Source of the DNA: Drouetiella sp036703255
Lineage (GTDB): Bacteria > Cyanobacteriota > Cyanobacteriia > Elainellales > Elainellaceae
Direction of reading: 5' to 3'
NCBI GenBank assembly: GCA_036703255.1
Contig: DATNPL010000030.1
Location: 1 to 64,000 of the forward strand
Length of the DNA: 64,000 nucleotides
This document shows, piece after piece, positions 1 through 8,995 of the stretch. A program made the translations under genes and the position numbers. How positions within the stretch are numbered: the stretch's first letter is position 1; every line of letters begins with the position of its first letter. Under the pieces are notes generated by a model. It searched no databases, was not told the DNA's origin, and saw only the letters and a list, made by a program, of their open reading frames with translations.

Positions 1-18
1 CCCCCCCCCCCCCCCCCC
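1..18. repeat. C homopolymer at window edge
   Basis: The window opens with 18 consecutive C residues followed by ordinary sequence. A run of this length at the very first base is more likely a contig-edge or assembly artefact than biology, but this cannot be decided from the window. From 19 to 434 no gene is visible; apart from the hairpin at 75-113 the stretch appears to be the upstream region of the response-regulator gene. Confidence 0.6.
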
Positions 19-74
19 ACTACCAAAAAACTATTACGGGCTAATGAATTTGCGACCCTAATCATCGGACTTAG

Positions 75-113
75 GACATTTTTGAGGGCGCGCTCCGCGC
101 CCTCAAAAATGTC
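75..113. repeat. perfect 18-bp inverted repeat with GC-rich tip
   Basis: An 18-bp perfect stem (75-92 with 96-113) closes on a three-base loop. The base is AT-rich and the tip is GCGCGCTCCGCGC, whose reverse strand reads GCGCGGAGCGCG. A T run lies on the 5' arm and an A run on the 3' arm, the reverse of an intrinsic terminator. It belongs with the hairpins at 6478, 7821 and 41793. Confidence 0.85.
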
Positions 114-434
114 TCCGGCCTAGCCAGTATGAATGCAGCCATAACTTATTGCTTATAAGCCTCGTTCTGCATGGCTTCTAAACAATAAGTTTTCTTAAAA
201 ATAAGCATATACCCAAGCTTGCTGCTGCCCAAAAGGCAGTGGAAAGCCTATTCAAGTCAATAAAATTTATCTTTTCTCAGGCGCCTCGCCTCTCTTGGCG
301 TGATTGGAAGAGGCTGTGTAGCTGAGAAGTACTGGCACCCCTAGCCCCTTAAGCTCTGGAGTTTTGAATTAGAATTGGGCACACTAGAGATACATAACTG
401 TAGCCCTTTGATACCCATTGGGTGGTGCCCTCCG

Positions 435-1376
435 ATGACCTGCGACGGCAATATCCTGATTGTGGATGACACGCCCGACAACTTGCGCTTTCTTTCCGGA
501 ATCTTGACTCAGCAGGGCTACGAGGCTCGCACTGTAATCAACGGGCGGATGGCTCTCATGGTGGCAGAAACGGCTCCGCCAGAGCTGATTTTGCTAGATA
601 TCCGCATGCCGGGATTAGATGGCTACGAAGTTTGCGTTCAGCTTAAGTCTAATGCAGAAACTTGCGATATTCCCGTCATTTTTCTCAGCGCCCTTGATGA
701 TATCTCTGACAAAATTAAAGCTTTTGAAGTTGGGGGGGTTGACTACATTACCAAACCCTTTCACACGGCTGAGGTTCTAGCCCGAGTCAAAACTCACCTG
801 GCTTTGCGCCGCTTGCAGCAGCAGCTAGAGCGCGCTAACCATGAGCTAAAGCGCCTGGTCAATCTTGATGGCTTAACCCAGCTGGCCAATCGCCGCTGTT
901 TTAATGAACATTTAGAACAAGAATGGCGCAGAATGGCGCGTGAACAGCAGCCTCTGGCGTTGATTCTTTGCGACATTGACTTTTTTAAGCAGTACAACGA
1001 TACCTATGGGCATCCTGCCGGAGATGACTGCTTACGTCAGGTTGGAGCTGTTCTGCAAGCCTGTGCCAAGCGCCCCGCAGATTTGGCAGCGCGTTATGGG
1101 GGTGAAGAATTTGCCCTAACGTTGCCTAAGACTCCGATGGAAGGCGCGATCGAGCTAGCTCAAAGAATTCAATCTCAGTTGCTTCAGCTTCAGCAGCCCC
1201 ATGCAACTTCTAGCATTAGTGACTGCCTGACCCTGAGCATGGGCATTGCCAGCGTCATTCCACAATTGGATCGATCGCCCGATGATTTAGTTCAGGCTGC
1301 CGATCAAGCACTCTACCGCGCCAAACAAGAAGGACGCGATCGTTTTGCCTTATCTGCTCCCTGGAGAAATCCATGA
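435..1376 (+). CDS. response regulator with GGDEF domain (probable diguanylate cyclase)
   Basis: This is a two-domain signalling protein: an N-terminal receiver followed by a GGDEF domain that would make cyclic di-GMP from two GTP. The receiver shows the acidic pair in ILIVDDTPDN, the phospho-acceptor Asp in LLDIRMPG and the conserved Lys in ITKPF. The GGDEF active-site loop reads YGGEEFA, which is catalytically competent. The frame is open from a TTG at 375, but the ATG at 435 begins directly before the receiver core and is preferred. The stop overlaps the start of the following histidine kinase gene (ATGA), so the two are translationally coupled and probably form a kinase-regulator pair. 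Family assignment is firm; the cognate signal is unknown. Confidence 0.9.
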   Translation: MTCDGNILIVDDTPDNLRFLSGILTQQGYEARTVINGRMALMVAETAPPELILLDIRMPGLDGYEVCVQLKSNAETCDIPVIFLSALDDISDKIKAFEVGGVDYITKPFHTAEVLARVKTHLALRRLQQQLERANHELKRLVNLDGLTQLANRRCFNEHLEQEWRRMAREQQPLALILCDIDFFKQYNDTYGHPAGDDCLRQVGAVLQACAKRPADLAARYGGEEFALTLPKTPMEGAIELAQRIQSQLLQLQQPHATSSISDCLTLSMGIASVIPQLDRSPDDLVQAADQALYRAKQEGRDRFALSAPWRNP

Positions 1377-4300
1377 AACTGCTTTTGGCTCAGATACTCA
1401 CCTCTTCTGGCAGAATTTCTTTTCGCAGAATTACCTTTCGCTCTCTCCTCATTGGCTCCTGCATGGCGCAGATTGTCATGGTACTGGGGCTAACGGGCGA
1501 GATCGCGCACCGCAACGGGCAGGGGATCGGCCATCTGGCACAGCGAATAGAGGCAATTGCCGATCGCCCCAACCCGCCCTGGCAGGGCTGTCCAGAACCG
1601 TCAGCGATCGCTCAGGGCATTGCAGGCGATGCAGCACCTGACTCACAAGCTGATGTGCCCGCCTCATGCAGGGGATATCATCTGTTTCAACTCGACGGTC
1701 AACGGGACGACACGCCAAGCCGCCCGCTTTTCAAGGAGAATGACCCCAATCTCCGCGCAACCGTGGAACTTTTGGGGTGGGCACTCTTGGTGGCTCTGGG
1801 TACGGCTCTGCTGACGGCACGATGGCTAACCCGGCCGCTGCTGCGATTGAATGAAGCAGCCAAAGCGATCGCCACAGGCCGATCTGGTCACATTGCCACC
1901 CATCACCCCAACCGAGAAGTGGCAGAACTGGCGCAATCGCTCAACAATATTGCCAGTCAGCTTGACGTGCTGCTGACTGCCTTTGAGCAGAGCGAACAAA
2001 AATTTGCCAATTTGATGGAAAGCGTCCCCATTGGTGTAGGGGCGATCGACTCTACAGGCGCAGTCATTTATATGAACTCCACAGCCATTCGGCTGTTTGG
2101 CAAAGAGGCAACGCCAGATTGTCTTTTAGATAGCCGATCGGCAACCTACAACATCTATATGGCAGGTACCGATCGCCTCTATCCTACTGAGTTACTGCCT
2201 TCTGCCTTGGCGCTCAAAGGTCAGCCTGCCAAAGTAGACAATATGGAAATTCATCGAGCAGATGGAGCTGTCATCTTGTTAGAGGGGCAATCGACTCCCG
2301 TGTTTGACCAGTCAGGTCAGGTGCTCTACGCCATCGTGGTGTTTCAAGACATTACCGCGCGACGACAGTCTGAACAAATTCTCTCAGATTACAACTGGAC
2401 ATTGGCCATTCAAGTGGCAGCCCGCACGGACGAATTGGCACAGACCAATGCGGCATTAGAACAGGAAATTTTGGAGCGGAAACAGATAGAGCGTGCCTTA
2501 CGCGAAAGCGAAGGAAAATTTCGCGCGATCTTTAACCAAACGTTGCAGTTTGTTAGCTTGCTCAAACCCGATGGAACGGTGCTGGAAGTCAATCAGACGG
2601 CGCTGAGCTTTGGCAAATTGATGCGATCGCAAGTCGTGGGAAAGCGGCTGTGGGAAACACCCTGGTGGCAGCTAGATGTTGCCGTGCAGACACCTCTCAA
2701 ACGAGCTATTGTCGCAGCGGCACAAGGGGAATTTGTTCGCTACGAAATTGAAATTTTAGAGCAAGATACCGTCATAACGATCGATTTTTCGCTGCGCCCG
2801 ATCTGGAATGAGGTCGGAGCAGTGACGATTTTGTTACTAGAAGGACAAGACATTAGCGAACGCAAACGCGAGGAAGTGGAGCGTAAACGAGCCGAAGAAG
2901 CCCTGCAAAATTCTGAGCGAAATCTCCGGACGATCTTCAACAACGCCCATGACGCCATTTTTCTGCATCAGACCGATGGCACTATTCTAGATGTCAACGA
3001 TCGGATGTTAGAGCTGTTTCAGGTTTCTCGGGAAGAAGCTTTGCAGTTCTCAATTCTGCAAGACTATTTTTCTGACACCAACCGCCTGGAAACCATCCCT
3101 GAGATCTGGCATCGGGTCTTGACTGGAGAAACCATTTGCTTTGAGTGGCAGGCCAAGCGTCCCTGTGATGGTTCGGTCTTTGATGCAGAAGTGGCGCTGC
3201 GACGCATTGTGCTGAGTGGCCAAGACACTATTTTGGCAAACGTGCATGACATTAGCGCTGCCAAGCGCAGCGAAGCCGAACGCCAGCAGACTGCTGCCGA
3301 TCTGGAAGCCCAGAGAGCCTTTTTGTATAAAGTGATTGATGCCGTGCCCAACTGCATCTTTGTCAAAGATCACGCAGGGCGAATAATTGCCATGAATCGG
3401 GCAGGTGCAAGCATTCACGGTTCTAGCGTTGGGGATGCCCTGGGGAAATACACCAATGAGTTTGGCAATTTTCCAGCCGCCCAGGTCGAGGAGTTTTTAG
3501 AAATTAATCGTGAGGTCATGAAAACCCGCCAACCCTACTTCATTCCAGCGCAGGGCATCCGAAACCTGCAAGGGGAACTGCGGTGGTATCAGGTGGTCAT
3601 TAGCCCGTTTATTGACAATAAGGGGAAAGTGCAGGGCATTATCGGATCGGCAACAGATATTACCGATCTCAAACGGGCTGAAGAAGCCTTACGGCAAGCC
3701 AAAGATTCAGCAGAGGCCGCCAACAAAGCCAAGAGCGCTTTCCTGGCTAATATGAGCCATGAGCTACGCACGCCACTCAATGCCATCCTGGGATTTTCGG
3801 AGCTGATGGCACGCGATCGCCTGACGCCGCAGCAACAGCAGCAGCTAGAAACGATTAACCGCAACGGTGAGCATTTGCTGCATTTGATCAACGAGGTGCT
3901 ATCGATCGCTAAGATTGAATCTGGCTATGTCGCCCTAGAAGAACAGCCCTGTAATTTATTGGCGCTTCTAGAAAGCATTGAAGGAATGTTTCGCTTGCGA
4001 GCCAGCAATAAGGGGCTGCGGCTGCTGTGGCATCGGGCGGATGACCTGCCCCAGATGATCTATACCGATATCCATAAGCTGCGGCAGATTTTAATTAACC
4101 TAATTGACAATGCCATCAAGTTTACGGAGCAAGGCGAGGTGGCGATCGCAGTCAATCCAGAAAATGAGCGCGCGAGCCTCTGCTTTGAGATTGCAGATAC
4201 GGGTATGGGCATAGCCGCCCATGAGCTAAGCCTGATCTTTGAATCTTTTACGCAGTCAGAATCAGGACGGCGATCGCAACAGGGCACAGGTTTGGGTCTG

Positions 4301-4729
4301 CCGATGTGCCGTCGGTTGGTTCAGCTGATGGGCGGCGAACTGACCGTTAACAGCCAATGGCAAAAAGGTAGCCTCTTTCAGTTCACCATTCCGCTAAAGC
4401 TACCCGAAACTCTGGCGTTTCAGCAGCGATCGGCTCAGCCAGCCTCATCGCCACCAGTAGCCTACAGCCTGCCCTACCCCTCACCCTATCCCCAGTTCAA
4501 AAGCGCAACCCTGGCAAAAAAGCCCAACAGCCTAGCGCCTTGGCTCAACGGCATGTCCGATCGCTGGATTACCGAACTCAATTTTGCCGCCCGCAGCGCT
4601 GACTCAAAAGCCATTGCTCATCTCATCGAGCAGATTCCAGAATCGCAAACTGAGCTAAAAGAGGCGATCGCCCACCTGGTTCACCACTTCCAGCTAGAGA
4701 CATTAATTCAGCTGACGCAGATGCCGTAA
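1373..4729 (+). CDS. membrane-bound multi-PAS sensor histidine kinase
   Basis: Large sensor kinase of 1118 residues. Order: TM helix (about 24-43), short extracytoplasmic segment, second TM (about 132-149) ending in TARWLTRPLLRL, HAMP linker (to about 205), four PAS domains (starting near 210, 375, 515 and 655), HisKA with the phospho-acceptor His in NMSHELRTPLN (about 785), and a HATPase_c domain with N box LIDNAIKF, DTGMGIA and GTGLGL. A C-terminal tail of about 80 residues follows. It overlaps the upstream response regulator-GGDEF gene by four bases and probably phosphorylates that receiver. The segment between the two TM helices is only about 88 residues, rich in Pro and Arg, and much shorter than the extracytoplasmic sensor domains usual in this architecture, so the sensor module may have been deleted or scrambled. 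Confidence 0.9.
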   Translation: MKLLLAQILTSSGRISFRRITFRSLLIGSCMAQIVMVLGLTGEIAHRNGQGIGHLAQRIEAIADRPNPPWQGCPEPSAIAQGIAGDAAPDSQADVPASCRGYHLFQLDGQRDDTPSRPLFKENDPNLRATVELLGWALLVALGTALLTARWLTRPLLRLNEAAKAIATGRSGHIATHHPNREVAELAQSLNNIASQLDVLLTAFEQSEQKFANLMESVPIGVGAIDSTGAVIYMNSTAIRLFGKEATPDCLLDSRSATYNIYMAGTDRLYPTELLPSALALKGQPAKVDNMEIHRADGAVILLEGQSTPVFDQSGQVLYAIVVFQDITARRQSEQILSDYNWTLAIQVAARTDELAQTNAALEQEILERKQIERALRESEGKFRAIFNQTLQFVSLLKPDGTVLEVNQTALSFGKLMRSQVVGKRLWETPWWQLDVAVQTPLKRAIVAAAQGEFVRYEIEILEQDTVITIDFSLRPIWNEVGAVTILLLEGQDISERKREEVERKRAEEALQNSERNLRTIFNNAHDAIFLHQTDGTILDVNDRMLELFQVSREEALQFSILQDYFSDTNRLETIPEIWHRVLTGETICFEWQAKRPCDGSVFDAEVALRRIVLSGQDTILANVHDISAAKRSEAERQQTAADLEAQRAFLYKVIDAVPNCIFVKDHAGRIIAMNRAGASIHGSSVGDALGKYTNEFGNFPAAQVEEFLEINREVMKTRQPYFIPAQGIRNLQGELRWYQVVISPFIDNKGKVQGIIGSATDITDLKRAEEALRQAKDSAEAANKAKSAFLANMSHELRTPLNAILGFSELMARDRLTPQQQQQLETINRNGEHLLHLINEVLSIAKIESGYVALEEQPCNLLALLESIEGMFRLRASNKGLRLLWHRADDLPQMIYTDIHKLRQILINLIDNAIKFTEQGEVAIAVNPENERASLCFEIADTGMGIAAHELSLIFESFTQSESGRRSQQGTGLGLPMCRRLVQLMGGELTVNSQWQKGSLFQFTIPLKLPETLAFQQRSAQPASSPPVAYSLPYPSPYPQFKSATLAKKPNSLAPWLNGMSDRWITELNFAARSADSKAIAHLIEQIPESQTELKEAIAHLVHHFQLETLIQLTQMP

Positions 4730-4824
4730 GTTGCACAGAAGCGCGCAAGCTGCCTTGCTATTCCCCTGAGCTGCGGCTTCAGTTCTGTAACCACGTGGAA
4801 CCTGACTCCACGCCATGAGGTCAG

Positions 4825-4881
4825 AACAATATTTTTCTGAAAGCTGCGCTCCACAAGGCTTTCAGAAAAAATATTTGTTGG
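4825..4881. repeat. imperfect hairpin between kinase and CpcT-like genes
   Basis: A long imperfect inverted repeat: AATATTTTTCTGAAAGC on the left and GCTTTCAGAAAAAATATT on the right, around a loop containing GCGCTCC. The loop looks like a decayed form of the GGA-capped tip found in other hairpins here (reverse strand GGAGCGC). Polarity is again T run first, A run last. Confidence 0.6.
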
Positions 4882-4962
4882 ATTGAAGCGCGTAGTGCTG
4901 TAAAGGACATAGCATTAGCGTAGGGCAGATGGGACTGCCCCATACCCCTTACTTCTTCTACT

Positions 4963-5538
4963 ATGCCCATTCCCCTCCTCGCCCAATGGCTGACAGGCGA
5001 ATTCGACAACAAAGCCCAATCACTCGACCAACCCGTCTGGTTCGTGCATTTACGGCTTTGGCACCGTCCTTTGCCCATAGGCATTAACGGTAACCTAGCG
5101 CTGTTTGCAGAGCAGGCAAACATGCTGAACAGCGATCGCCCCTATCGCCAGCGGATTCTTGAGCTAAAGCCGACATCGGATGCTCAAGTCTTTCAGGCGC
5201 AGTATTGGGCGTTTCGGCAACCCGAGAAATTTAAGGGCGCTGGAGCCAATCCACAGCTTTTAGAAACGCTGAGCCTAGAGAATTTAGAGGCTTTGCCCGG
5301 TTGTTCACTCACCGTAAAGCAGTCCGGCAGCGGATTTAAGGCAGAGCCGAATGATCAATGCTTCTTTCAATATGATGGCAAAACTCGGCAGGTCATTTTG
5401 GGGTTTGAGGTGAGCGCCGATCGCTTTCTCAGCTACGATCGCGGCGTTGATCCAGAAACTGGAGCAGTTCTGTGGGGCGCAATGATGGGAGCCTATGAGT
5501 ATCAGCGGCTTCAGGTTTACAAATGGCAAGGGGCTTGA
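4963..5538 (+). CDS. CpcT/CpeT-family chromophore lyase
   Basis: A 191-residue soluble protein matching the CpcT/CpeT family in length and in conserved segments: the N-terminal LAQWLTGEFDN, the HLRLWHRPLP strand, and PYRQRILEL further on. Characterised members attach phycocyanobilin or phycoerythrobilin to the Cys-153-type site of phycobiliprotein beta subunits; others are uncharacterised paralogues. The gene stands alone, away from any phycobilisome operon, so the exact substrate cannot be inferred and no gene symbol is assigned. The ATG at 4963 is the first start that fits the family N-terminus. The family assignment is strong; the substrate is open. Confidence 0.88.
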   Translation: MPIPLLAQWLTGEFDNKAQSLDQPVWFVHLRLWHRPLPIGINGNLALFAEQANMLNSDRPYRQRILELKPTSDAQVFQAQYWAFRQPEKFKGAGANPQLLETLSLENLEALPGCSLTVKQSGSGFKAEPNDQCFFQYDGKTRQVILGFEVSADRFLSYDRGVDPETGAVLWGAMMGAYEYQRLQVYKWQGA

Positions 5539-5612
5539 GTAGACTTCTGGCGGGAATCGCGTGTGGACGCACAACTCACGCCTGCAAAAAAGCCTTCATG
5601 CAAGCCGCTCAG

Positions 5613-5984
5613 CTATTTTGAATGTCCGTGGGTTGGGCAAGGCGGGGCTGAGATCGATCGATTCAGCCAGCCTACAGACTGCTCTAATCTATCCAAAGCC
5701 TCTTGAGGCTGGTCTTTGAGCAGATAGACAAGTGCTGTAGCCGCCTGTTCGCCAGCCCGAGCCTTGCGGTTTGACTTCAGCCGATGCCAGTCTCCCGGAG
5801 CGATCGCCAGACGTTCGGCCAATGCCTGGGCCAGTTCGACTGTACTTAGCTCAGCCACAGGTTTAGCCGCATCCGATAGGCTGCTGGCTCTAGGTTGAGG
5901 TAAGGCTGTGACAGCGCCCTGGTGAATAGCGCCCTGATTAGAAGTAATCTGAGAAGTAGCTGGAACTGAATCAGACATATTCAT
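5613..5984 (-). CDS. conserved cyanobacterial protein (DUF6439-like)
   Basis: A 123-residue soluble protein. The first ~45 residues are low-complexity (Ser/Gln/Ala). The conserved part begins near LSTVELAQALAERL and contains PGDWHRLKSNRKARAGEQ, then a C-terminal helix and the ending ISAPPCPTHG. I recognise this as a cyanobacteria-restricted family of unknown function, recalled as DUF6439. It is transcribed divergently from the gene at 6052, with fewer than 70 bp between the two starts, so the two share a promoter region. No catalytic motif is visible. Confidence 0.75.
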   Translation of the reverse strand: MNMSDSVPATSQITSNQGAIHQGAVTALPQPRASSLSDAAKPVAELSTVELAQALAERLAIAPGDWHRLKSNRKARAGEQAATALVYLLKDQPQEALDRLEQSVGWLNRSISAPPCPTHGHSK

Positions 5985-6051
5985 GAGTGACGGGCTGAGT
6001 AAATTGGCTTGTCGCTACCTCTACTGTACAACGCCTATAAATCTGTATAAG

Positions 6052-6420
6052 ATGCCTTCTCGATCTCCTCAGCCCGGAGCCTCTGACTCTGATGAACTTG
6101 ATTTTGAGCAATCTCTCCTTGAGGTAGAGCAATCTTTGCAGGCGCTCAGGGTACGCTATGCGCAAATTCAGTCCGATCGACAGCAACAGCAGGGTCTACA
6201 GCAGCGCCGTGATGAAATCCAACGCCAAATGAGGCAGAATCGATCGCAATCTCTCAAAGCTGAGCTAAAGCAAATTCAGCAGCGGCTTGAAGGGTTAGAG
6301 GTTGCGCTTGAGAGCCAGCTTTTTTCCTGGAGCGGATTGAAAGAGGTCTTTTGGCAAGCCGTTCGCTTTGGAGGGCTGGGTGTGCTGTTGGGTTGGTTGC
6401 TCAAATCGCTAGTGGGGTAG
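6052..6420 (+). CDS. small coiled-coil protein with C-terminal membrane anchor
   Basis: From the ATG at 6052 the product is about 122 residues. An acidic, Ser-rich start is followed by a long Gln/Arg/Leu-rich helix predicted to be a coiled coil (about residues 18-90) and a single C-terminal hydrophobic segment, FGGLGVLLGWLLKSLVG, that could be a tail anchor. The reading frame stays open upstream to 5983, but that stretch overlaps the divergent DUF6439-like gene and its promoter region, so the later ATG is preferred. Function unknown. Hypothetical proteins of this plan are common in cyanobacteria. Confidence 0.7.
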   Translation: MPSRSPQPGASDSDELDFEQSLLEVEQSLQALRVRYAQIQSDRQQQQGLQQRRDEIQRQMRQNRSQSLKAELKQIQQRLEGLEVALESQLFSWSGLKEVFWQAVRFGGLGVLLGWLLKSLVG

Positions 6421-6477
6421 CCCTCGCCAATCTGCTCACCTCTAGATGATCAAAAATCAGGGCATTGCTTAATCCAA

Positions 6478-6534
6478 ATATGAAATTTATTTTGAGAGGT
6501 GCGCGGAGCGCACCTCTCAAAATAAATTTCATAT
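6478..6534. repeat. perfect 27-bp inverted repeat with GGA triloop
   Basis: The arms 6478-6504 and 6508-6534 are exact reverse complements, with loop GGA. The tip is GTGCGCGGAGCGCAC and the base is AT-rich. The T run is on the 5' arm and the A run on the 3' arm. It lies 58 bp after the coiled-coil gene and upstream of the tRNA-His promoter. Confidence 0.9.
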
Positions 6535-6578
6535 CTGAATCTGAAAATCATCGGCCCCAAAATCAGCGCTCTCCCCTC

Positions 6579-6609
6579 TTGTCGTTATCCCCCAACCTGA
6601 TGCTATAAT
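6579..6609 (+). promoter_or_regulatory. probable sigma-70-type promoter of tRNA-His
   Basis: A perfect TATAAT (6604-6609) lies 13 bases before the tRNA. A TTGTCG (6579-6584) sits 19 bases upstream of it as a possible -35 element, slightly wider than optimal spacing. Confidence 0.6.
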
Positions 6610-6622
6610 TCATAACCGTGAT

Positions 6623-6696
6623 GGCGAGCGTAGCCAAGTGGTTAAGGCAGAGGTTTGTGGTACCTCCATTCGTGGGTTCGATCCCCATCGTTCGCC
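6623..6696 (+). tRNA. tRNA-His (anticodon GTG)
   Basis: Full cloverleaf with an encoded G-1 at 6623 that pairs with C73 at 6696, the identity pair of histidine tRNA. Acceptor stem is GCGAGCG with CGTTCGC (one G-T pair). The anticodon stem GAGGT/ACCTC encloses loop TTGTGGT with anticodon GTG at 6657-6659. The T arm contains GGTTCGATCCCC. CCA is not encoded, since the following bases are CTA. Confidence 0.97.
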
Positions 6697-6761
6697 CTAG
6701 TTCTGTACAGTTTTTTGGAGTTGGTTCAAAAACCTTCTCTGAAGGTTGACTTAGGCATGAG

Positions 6762-6804
6762 AAAAGCTGTCCCCTTTCAAGCTTTGAGAGGGGACAGCTT
6801 TTTT
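6762..6804 (+). terminator. intrinsic terminator after tRNA-His
   Basis: A strong hairpin with stem AAAGCTGTCCCC/GGGGACAGCTTT and a following T run has canonical terminator polarity. It lies 66 bp after the tRNA. Confidence 0.85.
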
Positions 6805-6904
6805 GGGTCTTGATAGAATTTGGACATACTTTCTGTGTGCAAATGAGCTATTAGTAAATCTAATGATTCCGATTAGCAACGTTAGCGTATCTTCAACAAC
6901 TGTC

Positions 6905-7798
6905 ATGGATAACGACGCTGCTCAAGATTCTAGAACGTCCCCACTTGCCGCCATCTTACCCAGCACGCCTCTCCTTTCCAGCCGTCAGACCGATTGGCAG
7001 GGTATTACCCTAGAGTATTTCCGCTATCCGCCCTACGAAACACCAGAGTACGCATACCCAGAGCATAAGATTGCCATCCATACCCATGTGCCGCAAAACT
7101 TGCAGGTTGAGCGACGGCTAGATGGACAGTTTCAACAAGAGCAGGTGTTTGAGGAGCAGGTCATTGTTGTTCCGGCAAACGTCACCCATCAAGTGCAGTG
7201 GGATCAAACCTCAGAATTTCTGATTCTTAGCCTCAACCCTGAGCTGTTGAAGCAGGTGGCCTATGAAGCGATCGCCCCCGATCGCATTGACTTAGTGCCG
7301 TGCTTGCCCAAACCCGATCCGCTGATTCATCAGCTGGGTATAGCGCTAAAGGAGGAGTTGACTAGTGGCGGCGGCGATCGGCTATATGTCGAATCGCTCG
7401 TCAACTGTTTGGCGATGCACTTGCTCAAAAAGTACGCGGCCAACCCGTCGAGCTTGCGTCCCTTTCAGGGTGGGCTGTCTCAGCCCAAGCTCAGGCAAGT
7501 GACAGATTACATAGACACGCATCTTGAGCAAGAGCTGACCTTGGCTAACCTAGCCGATTTGCTGAAGATGAGTACCTGCTATTTTGCCTGGTTATTCAAG
7601 CAATCTACTGGATTTGCCCCCCATCAATACCTGGTGCAGCGGCGATTGGCGCGGGCACAGCATCTGCTCAAGCATTCCGATCGCAGGATTGTCGAAATCG
7701 CTGCCGCCTGCGGTTTCTCTAGCCAGAGCCATCTAACTCGGCTGTTTCGCAAACACTTAAACACCACCCCCAAAGCCTATCGAGCCATGCTGAGGTGA
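6905..7798 (+). CDS. AraC-family transcriptional regulator
   Basis: About 297 residues from the ATG at 6905. The N-terminal half is a cupin-like ligand/dimerisation region. The C-terminal ~100 residues hold the two helix-turn-helix motifs of the AraC/XylS DNA-binding domain, with LTLANLADLLKMSTCYFAWL for the first and the hallmark IVEIAAACGFSSQSHLTRLF for the second, then TPKAYR. The frame is open upstream to 6803, but that extension would begin inside the tRNA terminator. ATG 6863 is an alternative start. The SMP-30-like enzyme gene downstream could be a target, but the hairpin at 7821 separates the two and no operator is visible. Ligand unknown. Confidence 0.9.
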   Translation: MDNDAAQDSRTSPLAAILPSTPLLSSRQTDWQGITLEYFRYPPYETPEYAYPEHKIAIHTHVPQNLQVERRLDGQFQQEQVFEEQVIVVPANVTHQVQWDQTSEFLILSLNPELLKQVAYEAIAPDRIDLVPCLPKPDPLIHQLGIALKEELTSGGGDRLYVESLVNCLAMHLLKKYAANPSSLRPFQGGLSQPKLRQVTDYIDTHLEQELTLANLADLLKMSTCYFAWLFKQSTGFAPHQYLVQRRLARAQHLLKHSDRRIVEIAAACGFSSQSHLTRLFRKHLNTTPKAYRAMLR

Positions 7799-7820
7799 TT
7801 CACATTTAGGCATTAATAGG

Positions 7821-7879
7821 GGGATGAATTTTTGTTGGAGAGGGGCGCGGAGCGCCCCTCTCCAACAAAAATTCATCCC
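7821..7879. repeat. perfect 28-bp inverted repeat with GGA triloop
   Basis: The arms 7821-7848 and 7852-7879 match without mismatch around loop GGA. The tip is GGGGCGCGGAGCGCCCC and the lower stem, ATGAATTTTTGTTGG on the left, is unrelated to the stems at other loci. It begins 22 bp after the AraC-type gene. Confidence 0.9.
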
Positions 7880-8039
7880 AGAAATCAGCAACGCCCACAC
7901 CTACAGAGCCAGACCGCACCTAAAGATTAGGCAAATTTTTCAAAAGATTGTGAAAGACAGCCGCTCCTGCATCCTGATAATCTGCTACAGAAAGAGTCTG
8001 CTAGAAACCGATCGCCTCTGCTCATAATTAAGGATCTTC

Positions 8040-8975
8040 ATGTCTTCATCGCTGCCGCCCATCTTTGCAGAGACTCCTGTGGCGCTTGTCGCCGCCCGCT
8101 CCATTGCTGAGTTTCCAGCGAATACCTTTCTGGAAAGCATTGCCATTAGCCCAGACAATACGCTATTTATCACCAGCCATTTGGAGGGCAAAGTGCTGCG
8201 AATTGAGCCAGAGGGCGTGCCCATTGTACATGGGACGATCGCAGGTAAGGCCGCAGGGTTGGCCTTTGCCGCCGATGGCCGTTTGTTGCTGACTGCCTGG
8301 AATGCTGAAAATGTCCCTACCGTTTTTGTGGTTTCACCTCAAGGTGAAGCAACGGTGCTGGTGAGCATGCCCGATGCAGTTTTCTTAAATGGATTAACCC
8401 CTTTCAAGAGTGATTCTTTCCAAGATGACAAAGCCGATCGCTACCTGATTGCAGATTCCTATCGAGGCGCAATTTGGGAGCTAAACGCGACTGAGCAAAC
8501 CGTCAGAATTTGGTTAGAACATCCTGATCTTGCCCGCAGCTCTCCTGATCAAGAGTTTCCGGCCGTCAATGGACTCAAGATTTATGGCGATGTTCTTTAC
8601 GCCTCCAATACCGCCAAGATGCAGCTTGTCAAAATTCCGATTCAACCCAATGGTGAGCCGGGAGAACCGGAGATATTTCTACAGCCCATCAACCTGGATG
8701 ACTTTGCCTTTGATCAGGAGGGTAATCTTTACGGCACTACGCATATTTACAACAGCGTGGTCAAAATCTTACCCGATGGCAGTGTCACGACCATCGCTCA
8801 GGCTGAGCAAGGCGTGACAGGCAGCACGGCACTGGCGTTTGGCAAGGGCGAAGGCGATCGCACCAGTCTTTATGTCGTCACCAATGGGGGAATGTCGTTT
8901 CCTCCACCAACCGGGCTTGAGCCAGCTAAGGTGGTGCGCCTAGAAGTCGGGAATGCAGGATATCCGTTGGTTTAA
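8040..8975 (+). CDS. SMP-30/gluconolactonase-like beta-propeller protein
   Basis: A 311-residue protein made of repeated four-stranded blades, with recurrent phrases such as LESIAISPDNTLFITSHLEG, GLAFAADGRLLLTAW and AFDQEGNLYGTTH. This is the SMP-30/NHL-type six-bladed propeller seen in calcium-dependent lactonases and related sugar or aldonolactone hydrolases. No signal peptide is present, so it should be cytoplasmic. The start ATG is preceded by an AGGA Shine-Dalgarno sequence. The gene at 8996 follows after 20 bp, suggesting co-transcription. Substrate cannot be assigned from sequence alone. Confidence 0.82.
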   Translation: MSSSLPPIFAETPVALVAARSIAEFPANTFLESIAISPDNTLFITSHLEGKVLRIEPEGVPIVHGTIAGKAAGLAFAADGRLLLTAWNAENVPTVFVVSPQGEATVLVSMPDAVFLNGLTPFKSDSFQDDKADRYLIADSYRGAIWELNATEQTVRIWLEHPDLARSSPDQEFPAVNGLKIYGDVLYASNTAKMQLVKIPIQPNGEPGEPEIFLQPINLDDFAFDQEGNLYGTTHIYNSVVKILPDGSVTTIAQAEQGVTGSTALAFGKGEGDRTSLYVVTNGGMSFPPPTGLEPAKVVRLEVGNAGYPLV

Positions 8976-8995
8976 AGGCACTGCTAATTTCAGCT

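Noticed and set aside
375..434. TTG start at 375 for the GGDEF response regulator
   Set aside because: The added 20 residues are not receiver-like; the ATG at 435 directly precedes the domain.
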